This document shows positions 11,034 through 24,600 of a stretch of DNA of 64,000 nt, piece by piece (the stretch's first letter is position 1; the number at the start of each line of letters is the position of its first letter). The notes below the pieces were generated by a model, which made no database searches, was not told where the DNA came from, and saw only the letters and a program-made list of their open reading frames with translations. The DNA is from Amphibalanus amphitrite (lineage: Eukaryota; Arthropoda; Thecostraca; Balanomorpha; Balanidae), in the NCBI RefSeq assembly GCF_019059575.1, contig NW_024881676.1, positions 746,501-810,500 on the forward strand, given 5' to 3'. The position numbers and the translations under genes are program-made.

Positions 11034-13827
11034 AATCTTGGCCATGGTGTCTGGTGACTGGCGACAGCCAAGTAGGTAGGTATCTCTAGACATTAATAAG
11101 ACGCTTGGCGTTTCGCGTGGTATTTGTGTCGGAACTCGGATGTGACTAAATTGACACTCGGATACAGGTGTTGTTACAATTGTTACAACCACATCACTCC
11201 AGTCCCCACGTCACGCAAAACTCCGCCGGAAGCTGTTTTGCCTAGTCATTATGCGGTGATGCGACTCTGACACGCCAGTCATCCGTCCGTTCAGGACCAG
11301 GTTCCCGCCCAGTTCAGTCTGATGAACCACTCTGAGCTACCTCACTCAATCCAGTCCAGATCCGCGGTAAAATAACCCAACTTTGCGTGTCGCCTTGTCG
11401 CTGCACCTGCGATGTCGCCTTTATAGGTTCTTGGTCCTCACTCCTCTGCCATTTTGTTTCAGTCACTGCAGCATTCCACTCCGGTGTGATCGTACCTACA
11501 TTGACCGGCGGCAAGGACATAATCTGGGAATGCTTCACCACCACCGGTAGACAGTGATCCCGTGCACCTCCAGAGGTCGGCTATCAGAGAGATCAGGTCG
11601 GAGATGGAGAGGTCAGAAGGTCATCGCATCGCACATACAATGCCAAATCCAGCCAAATCAACGTGTCGGTGTTGGTGTTGGATATAATTGCGAAAATGAT
11701 TTCCAGTCGCGTCACGCTCCGTATGCAAACAGTAATAATTTTGCGCCGAAACTGATAGCCGTATCGAAACTGCCGCGTCATTGCAACTCTTCTGCGATTA
11801 GGAGACTTTAATAGAACGCAGTTCAATGTCCAGCGCTCCTATTCACATCATTTGCGTCCCTTAGTTCGACGAAACCATCGACATCCATGGAAGGAAAGCA
11901 TTCCATTCGGGTACTAATAGTAATATGCTAGACATACCTATATTTATTTCTCCATATTCCATTGTGGTTCTTATCACGGTAACACCGGTTCGATCAGTGA
12001 TAGCCGATGCAGGGATGATCAGAATTCCGTACTGCTTGCAAATTGGAACGATTGACGTATTTTCTGCAGAGAGGACCTGATGACCTCCACACAGGGTTGA
12101 ACGCGTGACACTGACATTTGTAATTTGATCTCTTCGGCCTTCGGTAGGGAAGGCACCGAGGCCGCACGCAGATCGGAGCATTGTCCGTCATATCGTTCGA
12201 TCTGCACTTGACAGTGCCTGCAACGATTTTTGGCAGTGGCGCCATCCTCAGTCACTGTCGATTGTCGATCCCGGAGACCTCCTTTACAACATTCCGTTAT
12301 TTAGCTACGTGCCAGACCTCATATCTCGTAAGCATCTCGTATCAGGCATCTGCAAAGCCAGCGGCGATTGACGGTGCAGTGTGAACCCGCCGAATGCGGA
12401 TATGCACCATTGCTACGGGTTTCCAAACACACACACCGACACGTTCAGAGACAAACTGGCCGATATTGGCGGACACGATATGAACATACGCTAATCTACT
12501 CCAACGGCCTCGCAACGCTTGTCAAAGTCGCTGCAGAGTGCAGGTGTACCTGCACGCACTGTGACGCCGCTCTTTACGTATAAATGCTAAGGCATCGTCC
12601 GCACTAGAAAGGCTGCACTGCGATGTCGTTTGTCGGCCTCAGACCGCTGGGCGCTGCATCAGCATTCAGCAGCCGAGAACAATATGTGAATGAACGAGTG
12701 ACCGGAACGGAAGACGCTTTCCGGAGCAAACCGTATCGTTTTAACGCAAAGCATCTGATGATGAGATCAGTCAGAGCATCGGTCGAGCTACGCAGTTACA
12801 AAGCGTGCGAGGCTGAGCACCAGACCGTGAAAAACATATTTGCACATCTCACCGGTCACGGGTCTCAGTTGATGATTGTGATAATGACCTCAGCTCGGAA
12901 GCTGATACAAGCCTGATGCATGATATCTGGTGGTGATATCCTCAAGTGCGGCGCAAGCAAGGATGTATGATGATGAAGTTGCGTCGCTGGTTTTAAGCGT
13001 TGGGACCAGTTCAGTCAGCGAATGCCAACTAGCCGAGCCGGCTCTAACCGACACCACGGGAGGCGACAAAATACGTCATTCAGCATTCAGTGATTCGGAG
13101 TTCAGCATTAGCTGTCCTTTCTGATTCGTCGTCCTTCCAATTTCCATGACTTCAGACTTGCGAACTAGTAATGATTTGTACTTAAGGCTGGCTGACCCAT
13201 GTGCCCGGAGGCCGGAAGTGTCGTCTATTGACTCGTTTTGATCACTGTGACCTCGACCTGTGGGCAACTAGGTACGTACGACCCGGACTGTTCATGGTGA
13301 CCTGGGTCGTCCTCTCGGATCCAGGTGCCCAAGTCTGAAGGCGCTGACATGTGACCCAGATGACCCTATGACCTGACCTGACCCATTGTGACCCAGCTGA
13401 ACCCCAAAGTGACCGCATGTGACCCGACGTTGAACCCTATTGTAGTTCCACAGCCCTGTGATCGTTTGTGCCGCTACCTGCATCCTTTTTATCAGTTACC
13501 GGATATAGCCAAACCCAGCGTGGTAAACATTCGTTGATTACTTTCCTACCGGATGGGATTATTTCAACTGCGCACCTCATTTGTCTGCTGCTGCTTATTA
13601 AACATATAGGTATGTCTATACAATTGGTGCTCTGCTGACAACAGCGCGATGTAGGCTACAGCGACATAATTCATTATTCAACCCTTTTTCACCGGCTGTG
13701 GGTGGGGCCTGGTACAGTGCCATTCTGCTAGATGACAGTCACCGTGACTCCCCCCCCCACACACACACATCAATGGAGGAGGGAGTGTGTGTGTGTTCCA
13801 TACAAACAGGTAATTAAATGATCCTAA

Positions 13828-13950
13828 GACAGGTAGCCGACTAACAGACCGTGCAACAGACAGACAGATCCGCTGACTGGCAGACAGCTTGACAGACCGG
13901 CAGACAGGCACGCTATCTGGTAGACAGACAAGCAGGCAGAAAGACCGAAC
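13828..13950. repeat. degenerate ACAGAC-rich minisatellite
   Basis: A run of short diverged units of the type (A/G)ACAG(A/G)C extends for about 120 bp. It has no coding meaning and was probably formed by slippage. Confidence 0.6.
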
Positions 13951-14168
13951 AAAGCACACAGCACCATCGTCGTTCAGTCCAGCGGACCGCATTCACCGGA
14001 AGCCCAGACGGAAGCGGCCGACTGTGCATTGGACAGTCATGGCGGCTACCGCACAGAGGACATCCGGTACCCCCTCCCCTCCCCCAGTGCCGCGGGGCAA
14101 GGGGGGGGGGGACACAGAGCGCCCCGTCACATCGAGTGTTGGGCCTATATTCACTGTAAACTGTGATT

Positions 14169-14190
14169 CACTGCGCATATATGCGCAGTG
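14169..14190. repeat. 22-bp perfect palindrome
   Basis: CACTGCGCATA and its exact complement meet with no loop. No matching partner or larger element was seen. Confidence 0.85.
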
Positions 14191-16474
14191 GTTCAGGAAT
14201 GCTAATGATAAATTTTGGACACCGTGATCTAGACATGACCGACTTTCCGGCTTCGTCATTTTCGGATTTAAATATTTCACTTGAAAGAACTATGCGTTGT
14301 GACCCGACCATTGATGCTACGTTTGGTGTTTCTGCTTGAAAAAGTGAAACAATTTCGTTTAGGATATCAGGTTCGTTCTATTTTAAACTTACTCATCTGA
14401 ACGGCCGACCTTTAAAATATATATGGTTATTGTGATACATTTGGTCCGTAGGAAGCCTCAAATAGCACGTGCGTGAATATTACCCTTGTCGCCTTTCAAA
14501 ACAGCTTCCTTTCAGACCAGTGAATGAAGCCCGATGTAAATAGCTCGCATACCTCCGTAGTGGTATATTGAGCGCTATGTCCCGATCCGTCCTCACTATA
14601 TGTAGTTCCCTGGAGCGACCTGCCCCACCCGGACCCGACCCAGCCCCGCGACCTTGCCCGGCCCATGGCGGCACAGTGCGGACGGCGCGGCGGAGCGTTT
14701 GGGGTGGATACGGCTGGCCGGTGAGTGGCCGCCTATAACAGGTCCATCAGTCTGTCCGCTGGACCATATCGACCGCGCGGACCCGCAGTGACGGCCTGCC
14801 GCGGCCGCGCCGCACAGATACCAGCTCCAATTAGAGTAATGGACCAGTCCTGCAACACGCAGCCCGGGTCCGCCCCTGAGAGGGCCGGGCCCGGTGGACA
14901 CACCGGCCAGCACCGGCCGACGGTCTCAACACCCGACGGCGGCGGCCCCGGGTATAGCTTATTACTAACAGACTCGAGTAAAACCGACGCGGCGAAAACG
15001 CATGTTGTTCAATTAGTCGGCGCCTACTCTCCCAAGTCCCAGCCTCATTAGCAGCCCGAGCTAATACAAAATACCGCATGAAATCAGTATTGTATATAGT
15101 TACCCACATTATTGATGGTCGTACTAGCACATTACCCAGGCGAACTTCCAATAAAAGTTAAATATCTGAGCTTCGTATCGAGTCATCGACGACGGAGCAT
15201 TCTGAATGTCCGGCTTTCCTTGAATGAATCCCCGGAGCGTCCACCTTGTACCGGGTTTCGCAGTTTTAGGTCGTCCGGTTCTTGGATAACATATGCGATA
15301 TGTTGTACAGCTTGCTGAGTAGGTGAGTAGGTAACTTGCATGTCCATTGAATTCGATTCGTGAAAATTTTCGCGAAAAACGACGCGCATAGTCGCAAGGG
15401 GCTTTTCGCGGCATATCAGTGGCATACCTCCTTGTTTTAGTGTCGATGTAAAACCATGCTCTCTGTGAAGATTCGTATCCAAGGGTACATATTCGCAGAT
15501 GTCATTTAAATCCAGAATACTGACATTTATTTACTAAATGGTCTCGCTTCAAACAGCGGTGACTGCGACATTGACGCGACAAACAGTGGTTACAAAAGAT
15601 CACTGGCTCAGTTATCGTGTGTCATGACGTGAAACCATTCCAAGCAAAATATAAAATAACAATTAGCCGCTGAGCAAATAGCTATCGCGAAATTCTGGCG
15701 AGAAAATTATGTGTTTCGTATGTATGACGCTACGCCATTAGCATATTACGCATCAAGTATCCACGGCACAGAAGGACGAGCTTGTAAGTGGTCTGCACCG
15801 GAAGATCCTGCTTCTACCCCGCCAAGTGTGAGCACATGCGAGATAATAACCGTTTTCACGACGGGCTATCCGGCGAATGCACCTGATTTGACCAAATCTG
15901 CACCTAATTTCTTTTACAGCAAATATCTTCATTGTATGAATTCATTTCAGTGTTTTAATCGATGATGTTCTCTGATAATATGACAAAGCAGGCATATAAG
16001 CAATTAGTGCAACCCTGGCTGATAGCTGCTAAGAGACACACTGAACCTGATTTGACAAAATCTGCACCTGATCTGTACCAGATGTGTACCAGATGTGTAC
16101 CAGTTGGCGGTCGTGAAAACGGCTAATGTCAGCAGCGTTCTATTGAGCTCAGCAGACAGCCAGTTCTATAGGTGACACAGCGCTCATCCGTGACGACTGA
16201 CGCAGTAACGAGGAGAGATTGGCGTCATAGATTAGCATACGTCATACATAATGAAGTGCGCTTCCATCAGTGGGTGTCTCACTCATAAAGCTGTGAAAGT
16301 TATCAAGCTGACATAAGAATTGTGAGGCTTTCGTTCGGGCTTTTTATGTAAAAATGTAGGCGATACATGTTGTAACTCCTGATAATTGTTCAACAACAAT
16401 GAGTAAGTGCAGGTAGATCATTGAACTGCACTATAGGTTCACACTCATTTAATTTGTGATACTCCAGCATCAAC

Positions 16475-16480
16475 TTTATT
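16475..16480 (-). promoter_or_regulatory. candidate poly(A) signal of the galactosyltransferase
   Basis: AATAAA on the minus strand lies about 1.07 kb past the stop codon at 17552. It is the first canonical signal I noticed downstream. The predicted 3' UTR would include a GT microsatellite near 16690-16710. Confidence 0.35.
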
Positions 16481-17551
16481 TCACCACACACTGAACAAAG
16501 CATTGACTACATATAGACACCCTTGTAGTTTGATTGTTAACGGTGCTTGGGCCAGATGATTGCGATTTTCCACTCCATACCACCAAGGACTTTGTGCTGC
16601 ATCACAGTTAACCTTAAATTGAAAGTCAGGAACCCTCGTAGAACTATTGGATAGCGTTTGTTTCGGTCAGTATCAGGAGCCAGGTTGTGCGTGTGTGTGT
16701 GTGTGTGTATGTCGCAAGCACCCGTCCAACATATATAGCCCACTACAATGGCAGCGTACTTGTTGGGGTCGTAGGCAAGGCAACCATCGTCGGCTAAAAG
16801 CGTATGGTCGCGGCCGTGTCGGAAAGACAAGCCACGGCGGTCAGCACATAAACACCGCACCCCTCACGCACACACATACACACGCACACCCACACACAGA
16901 CCGAGAGTGGGGGCCGTCTCTGTCAGTCCGTCCGTCGGTCCGGGTGCACCGCGGCCCTCGGGCGGCACCACCGGAGGGCGAAACAGCGCCGGGATGACGT
17001 GTGTGTGCCCCCTGACCCCGCCCCGCGCGCGCCTCACCACCGTGACGCACGGCAAGGCACTGCCGGTCCCGCACCCGGTCCTGGTCAATACAGTCAAGGC
17101 ACCTGGCGATTGTGGTCGCCACCGGGCGTCAAGCGCCGGCGCGCTATCACAGTACGGTGTCGCGGCGGCGACATTTGCTCAGACGGCGCCGGCAGAGGCG
17201 AGCACTTCCTGTGTCTGCGGCTGCGACAGTATCGCGCGGCCATCCGGTGGCGGCCCGGCCGGGCTGCCGCCGCGGCCCGGATCGATTTGAGTGACCGGCC
17301 GGCTCAATACGGGCGTCGGCCGCGCGGATGGGGCAGCGGCCTGGCCGGCGCCGACGGGCCATCGATCGGCCGCCGCCCACCGACGTCGTGGAGACGATGA
17401 TCGCGGCCGGCCGAGGTCAGTCGGCCGGCACGCGGGCCCAGACGGTCCCCGGGGAACGGTGCACACAAACAGGCGCACACAGCGCAGCGCCAGGTCCGGC
17501 GGACGCGCACGCACCATCACAGACACCTGACTAAGCGTCCCCTCTGCGGCA

Positions 17552-18633
17552 TCAGCCCCCCGTCGGAACGTACTGAGGGCAACGTGTCCTGCCGTCCTGA
17601 ATACGCTTCCATATATCAAACTGTTCTTCGAATTTCACCATATGCACACTCACTGATGTAGCGAATTTACACGTATCCGCCTTAATTCTGTCGTTGATAA
17701 ACTCTTTGGCGTGCACCCGTTTGATGTGCAGCTTGTCGGCGACCACGCCAGTGACGAGGACGTCCTCCAGCGTCAGGAACTTGGCGTCCAGCGTGGCCTG
17801 GTACAGCGGCTTCACCAGATCGCCAGTCATCACGTAGGCCGGCCCGGTCACGAAGTCGGGCAAGTACTTTCCCGCGAACGACTCTGGGCTGAGGTAGTAC
17901 TTGGACTTGACGCTGCGGTTCGGCTTCCACCGGCGGGCCAGCCGGCCGAACAACTTATTGGTGTCCTTGCTGTGGACATCGACAAACTTCAGCAGGTTGT
18001 CCGTGTTGATAAACATGTCGTCATCCGTTTTCAGGATCATGCGCGCCTCGGGACAGAACGTGTCCAGCCACTCCAGCATCACGGCCGACTTGAGCGTCAG
18101 GTTGTTGTAGGCGTCGACAAAGTTGCCCTGGACGATGTCGCCGTAGGTCTGCTGCTCCTCGTCGACGGCACTCTGGTGCGGCTCGGCGGCGCGGCCCAGG
18201 AAGAAGAGCAGCGTCACGTCGCGCCGCTGCGCCACGGAGCCGCCCCAGGTCAGCCGGATGGCCTTGCGCTGCCGCTGGTGGCCCGGTGCGGTGGTGATCA
18301 GAATCACCAGCCGCAGGTCGCGGCCGCGCTCCGGACACCGGCCGCCGTTGGCGATCCGGAATCCGGGCTCGAGCCGGCTGCGGATCGAGTCTTTCACGGG
18401 CGCCGCCGTGCCGGCCGCCGCGGCCGGAGTGCTCTGCGACGGCGGCTTCTGGCGGCTGGTGGGTGAGGACGGCCCCGCCGCCGCCGCCGCCGGTGCCGCT
18501 GACGCCGCGGCACCAGTCGCTGGTGGCTTGGCTTGAGCTGGCGCTGAACTGTCTGCGACAGGCGCAGCCGCGCTGCCCGCCGAAGCCTGGTTAGCCTGAG
18601 TCGCGTTGCTGGGCTGCTGTAGCAATAGACGTC
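17552..18633 (-). CDS. galactosyltransferase exon 2 (stem and catalytic domain)
   Basis: The acceptor TTTGTTTCAG precedes 18633. The exon supplies residues 40-399 and the TGA at 17552-17554. The whole GT31 domain is in this single exon, as is common for the family. The reading frame also runs open 49 codons into the intron, but that part has no family resemblance and the phase to exon 1 is exact. Confidence 0.9.
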
Positions 18634-21600
18634 CTGAAACAAATGTAACTCTGTCACAAAACGGCACCAGATTCACACAGTTAATGATCGCGATTCTCAA
18701 AGTTCTTCGCATGGCGCAAGTCGGAACCTTCGTCAGTTTATTAGAAGAACACGCGATTACAGCAGAACACTGTGGCACATTATTGCTTCATTGGATGCGA
18801 ACTGCTTATCAGGGATCAAAGGATTTGTTCAGGGACGATACGATACGGATACGATTGAGACTGCAGTCGGGACAGATAGGTATCGGGCCGTGGTTCTGAC
18901 TGTGACCCGCTCTCCGTCCGCTCTTGGTAGTCTTGACATGAGAAATAAACGGACATTAAAAACTAAAAGGTCATACGCATGGCGGGCTAGAAGTTGCCAA
19001 TCGCAGGTCCATTTGCATGATGAAAAACGCATATAGCTGGCAGCATTTGAATGTTATGTCTGACATTCAAGTTTCGGACACAAACTCGTCAAATAAGATC
19101 GTCCTGCGCATAAAAATTTAGTGAAAATAATTACTTGTGCCGTCTTGGAATTAGCAACATTTGACCGAAGTCAGGGAAATGATAGGTAGGCGTAATGACG
19201 CGTGTTGCTGACTGCTGTTTGCGGTAACGTCACCGTATGTACGATTTCCACAATATCGCCGAGCGCTGGATATCCGCTTCACTCGGGTAACTTGCCGTCC
19301 CCCTCTTTGTCTTGCCTCGGCCCCCTCCCCTCGTCCCTCGACACGCCTGTGTGGAATTTCATGCATTGCACTGCGCCGCTGGCTGTTGGAATTGTGACTG
19401 TGTGTTGCCGATAACGTGTGCAGCCAGTCGTAAAACGAACAACTGGCCGATATGATCTCAGCTGCAGTGGAAGACCGGACGTGTGAGCTGACTCGGGGAT
19501 GTGAGTGCGGATGTGCCGACCTACGGCCGACACCAAACCATACCATGGCTATACGCCCGACGCCCGTACACAACGCCTCGGCGGCGCCGAAAAAGCAAAA
19601 GGCCACACATCTTATCGATATAAAATTGTTCCATTCCGTCACTCAACAATTGACGTCGTTTGAATGTCGACGGACAGCTGTCACTTGCCGCGCAGTGGGA
19701 GTCGACAGCGCCTAGTTGCGGCTCGCACATGTCAATCAAACGCCGCGCTGGTGGAATAGGGAAGCGAGCGCGCTGATGTACCCAGGGCCACAGAGGGGTC
19801 ACTGGGCGGTCACCGCGGGCACCGTCCGCAGTAAAACGCGCTCTCGAGCTTCGAGCACGGCTGACGGCAGTGTAGCCAGGATAAGCCAGTAGCCACTGTA
19901 GTCATTGTGTTCAGTGTCTCGCTAAATAACATATGTCACCATTAACCAAAAATGTAGCTAATTCATCACCGATCCATGTTTACTTCAAGATACTATCACT
20001 GAATCTGGACACTTTTTTACTGATGGGAAACATCCATAGCCTCAGGGAACAGTAATATCTAAATACCTGAAGTGGATCAAACCACAAGTCTCAAGAGTAC
20101 CTACGAGCGGGTGTCGTATGAAAGACTTCGTCTGACCGAATACATACATAGGTACTTTGGTATAGGCTGTTCCGGCAACCCTGATAACTGTACAAAGACC
20201 CCAACGCATCCCACCCGTTCACTACTATCAGTGCGGTATCGGGATGTCTCGTCGAGCCGTGAACAAATGTAATAGAGGGCATTGTGCTAAGTAATATCTT
20301 GGTAGCCCACTCTCTTGATTAGATACTGTTGTCGGTTGTGCAAGAGCAGAGCCCCTGCAGATAATGAGCGGAAGGGCCCGGCCGTACCGATAGCGGCGGC
20401 CGGCGGCCGATGCTGCCGTGGATGGGTCGAGACTGAGGCCGGGCGATGGAACCGACTCGTGACACGTGCCGTGGCGGCTGACGGACGGGACGCCCGCGAA
20501 TGTGACCCGTCTCGCTCACCGTATACACTATACGTGGAAAATGGCAGATATAGGCAGGATTTTGGAGAACGTTTGGAATTTAGATAGTTCGCAGCCATTA
20601 CCTTGCAACCGCGACTACCTATGCAACGTTCGATGCGAAGCCAGCTTTTGCTCGATCGGTGTTTGGTTCTCAGTGTTGCGGTACGTATCGATTTAGCGCA
20701 TCCAGCAATTCAGTTAGTTATTAATGCCACGACAGATACAGATGATGCAATCATGAATACCGTGACCCGTTTATATAGGCACATGTGGCATCCATCATTC
20801 ATGTAATTAATTGATTGAAATCCTACGCCGATAGACTTCATGCTCTGTAATTTTCCATAGTATGGTGAACGCGAGCAATGGTTCAATTTCGGTAAAGGAA
20901 CATCTTAATTTATCGTAATCTTCTCGCAATATTAACACATTTATTTGAACCATAGGTACAAGTACAAGGTTCGGCAGCCTCCAGACCGCGGATGGTAGGT
21001 GTAGGCCAAACTTGGAAACAACCGGTTGCTAAAGTTGATTCTGTCCAAGAGCACGAATGTAGTTCATTAAATGATGTGCATTATGCATCACAAATCAGCT
21101 CAGCTGTCCCAACTAGGCAATCTATTAAGAAAGATAGGTATCAAAGTTGGCAACTGTAGCGTTTTGTTGCGGGCCATTGTAAATTGAACTAATTGCTTAT
21201 GACATGTAGTCCATCCGGCTCGTCCAACGTTTCCTGCAGGTTTCATACGTCCCGGGCCGTATATAACCTGTATAACCTGCGTAAAACCGGATACGTAACC
21301 TGTACCCTTGTAAGTAAGCCGCCACTATTCTGATCATGTCTAGGACTGTCTACCCAAGAGGACAATCACGCGAATACCAAAAGTCTGTTCTTGTAGATGA
21401 TTGGCAAACTCTGAGGGGATATTCCGATGCCGGATCTGGATGGACTTTGTTTCGTGAACTGTCCTTGAAAAAGTGAACAGAGCTCGACTTGAAGTTAACT
21501 GGGGCTTCTCATGGTCGACCTCATTTACTCCTTGAACACCAATTAGCGTGCTGCAGTGATACCGCTTATCTGTATCGCTGCTTGGTACCGACAATACCTC

Positions 21601-24600
21601 CGGTACCGACGGTGTGTGTCGCGGGTATCGTGAACCCACAACGGAAACGGTGCCCATTAGGGGTACCCATTTTTGGGTCAATTTTCCAAATTTTAGGTGG
21701 GGGTGGATTTTCCCATTATTTGGTCTATTCTGACTCCATCTGTGCCAAAAATAGCGAAATCAAACGATTTCTAGGGGTCGCGAATTCAAAATGAAAATGC
21801 CAATTTTAGCGAAAAATTGACCAAAATAATGTTATTTTATTTTGGAACAAGGTTGCCATGCGAACAGGTTGGAGTCAATTTTACCATTATTTGGTCTATT
21901 CTGATTCCATCTGTGCCAAATATAACGAAACCAAACGATTTCTAGGGGTCACGAATTCAAAATGAAAATGTTAATTTTAGCGGAAAATCGACCAAATTAG
22001 CAATATTTTATGTTGGAACAAGGTTACCATGTCAACAGTTTGGGGTTGATGTTATTGCATTTTTTTGCTCCGTTCTGGATCTAGCAGTGACAGAAATAAC
22101 GATATCAGACTACTTTTAGGGGTCGCGAGCTTGCATTGGAAGTTTTAATTTTACTTGGAAAAATGACTTCATTTTAACGACTATAAATATGCAAAGCCAA
22201 TGTGTTGCAGTGGTATTGATGACTGTTGGACACCGTGCAACACTACTTCAGTTGTATATTTGACGTGCAGCGGTAAAAGAGAGCACCAAATATATCTACA
22301 AAGACATAAAAACAGCACTAAGCTATCCTGGTATGCATGACCTTTTCCAATTCGCTAGACGACCTCCCCGAGTCCCGGAGTTGCAGAGACGGCAGAGGGA
22401 GGGGCGCAAGCTTTATACCACCGCGCCTTTGGGTGACCGCTGTGCTTGAGTGTAGCTTTGCCCCTCCCCCACAAACACCCACAACCACACACAGAATGCG
22501 ATTGTGCATATGGAAAGACAGCTGGCGGAGAACATCACAGGAGGAGAGGAACAATGAACTTCATCCTCACCCCATTATGAAAGCAATATGTTTGCAATCT
22601 TGCTGATGACGGACAGCACTGGCCTGGCCGAACGCGTGCACGACTGCTCGTGGCTCCAGTTCTGGGCATGTGCCACTACAAGCAGCTGTTGACATGAGAC
22701 GGGTGCAGATATCATGCCATGGAACTAGTGCCTGGTGATGGCCGCTGCCAGAAGTATCCTTGCAAGATAAAGTAACGGATCTTACGCTGCACTCACAAGT
22801 CACAGGCCCAGTCCAAACCCTCAGATGGTGCTGAACTGAAGTCGAATGGCATTGCCTAAAGCTGAGAATTAGGAAGGTACCAAGTCTAAACGACTCAGCC
22901 AACTCCGAGGCAGAACCGTTTACTGACTCTTGGCATTGCCTGGGGGCCGAGACAGTGGGTGGGCCACGGACCTTATGGTGGCGGACCTGATTCTCCTCCT
23001 CTTCAGCCTTTGCACGCACACTCCTCTATATGATGCGTCCTGGTGCCACCATACGGCCCATGCAGGATGAAAATCTTCTGCTACATTATAGGTTCTTCAG
23101 ATTCAGACGCTAATTACCTGAGATCACAAATGATCTGTGCCAGAAGCTGTGAAAGTTCTTCGTCACATACCTATCAGCCGTGCACGTATCAGCGCATGGC
23201 TAGTCCCCCGTGTCGAATAATTAATATGAACTCGTAAATGATCGGATTGTATCGGAAACTCTTACATGAACGGTGTGTATCTGTCCCCACTGAAGAAATG
23301 AAATGGTACATGGTTGGTGGGCATGGATAGAATCGACTCTTTGGAGTTTCTGTTTTTGGATCAGAAGTTGAATTTTTTGGTATAGAACACCCATACCTAG
23401 GTATTTATCCTACCCTGTCTAAAGGTGTATTACATCGTAGCCGTGAGCGAACGGGACGGCGTTTCTTGTGGAAGTATACGGTCGAAATGGTTTGATCGTT
23501 TTTGAATTACATGGTTTGAAATACATTCGGAGCCATGATCTGTCAGATGTATCCTGAGCTAATTTGCACAAACTTGAATTGTATAATGGACACAAAGAGC
23601 CTGTCATGAACTGAGATATGGCAACTGAAACTTCACAGTTTAGTTTGACCTCAAAGGTCATCAAAGGTCACTAATGCAAGACAAAAAGAAAATATCAAAA
23701 ATGATGGCACGCTGACCAGAATGATACCAGCAACAGGAGCAAAACATCCCGGCGCTTTTCATCAAATGTTACAATATCGACATTGTAATGATCGCTAGTA
23801 AAGCATTGAACCGTAACCACGTGATGGAGCACATCGATCTGGATGAAAAGGGAGCGTTCAATGACCCCTCCACCCGACTCTCGAAACAAAAAGTTTGCCT
23901 TCGTTGCGATTTACTATCAGCGTAAAATAAGCATATTTCTAGGTAAATACGCAAATTTCAATCTCAATTCGCGACCCCTAAACCACCTTTGATTTCAATA
24001 TTTTTGGCACCATTGGAATCAGGAGCCGCGAAATAATGGGAAAAACCACCCCCACCCACAAATTTCCAAAATCGGGAAAAATGGGTACCCCTAGTGCCCA
24101 TGAGATCACCAGAGCAACTCCCGTACCAAAGGTGTACTCGTATAGGTAGTATACACAGATTGCCCAGACCTCATACCAGCATCGGACACACCGGAATGGC
24201 AAAAAGTCACCAACACCCGGCCTCGGGTAACACGGGACCACCGTGACCAAACACCATAATGGACCCAGACTCCATTGCTGCAGGCCAACTGCATGTCCTG
24301 AAAACATGCAGCGACACCGGTCCAGTGTCCACCAAACGTTTGACCGTCCGGCAGATGTTTGCAATTTCATTTTTTTGGTGAATTAGGAAATGTGTTGGAC
24401 TTAAATCTATTTTACAGGAATTCAGGTAATGTAGCTCGTGCCTCGTGAAATTCATTATTGAAATGGTACCTAACTGAGAGGGGGCAGTATGGCAAAAACT
24501 AGGAACAACAACTATTTAAAAAGGTTAATTAAAAAAAAAACTAGTTGAGAGAGGGAGAAGGAGGACCAGAGACCATGGTTTCTCCACTCTTCAGAGCGTG

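Larger units (their letters stand above)
9760..16474. other. 6.7-kb gene-free interval
   Basis: No conserved coding segment was recognised on either strand. It contains a 20-bp imperfect hairpin (10990-11033), a 22-bp perfect palindrome (14169-14190), a degenerate ACAGRC-type tract (13828-13950), a G run near 14101-14110, and an inverted 13-bp pair CCGTTTTCACGAC at 15850-15862 / 16110-16122. A GC-rich island at 14600-14950 could be a promoter, but no exon was found beside it. Confidence 0.45.

Noticed and set aside
15850-16122. Inverted CCGTTTTCACGAC pair as a MITE
   Set aside because: Only 13 bp match, no target duplication is clear, and the interior repeats (ACCAAATCTGCACCT-like) do not define ends. 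I left it unannotated as an element.
17179-17619. Long GC-rich frames on both strands downstream of the galactosyltransferase
   Set aside because: The high GC content alone explains the lack of stops. The frames overlap each other and the likely 3' UTR and show no conserved motif.
22567-23019. 150-codon minus-strand frame inside the hAT element as a possible transposase
   Set aside because: It has none of the hAT RNase-H or dimerisation motifs, and composition is random-like.
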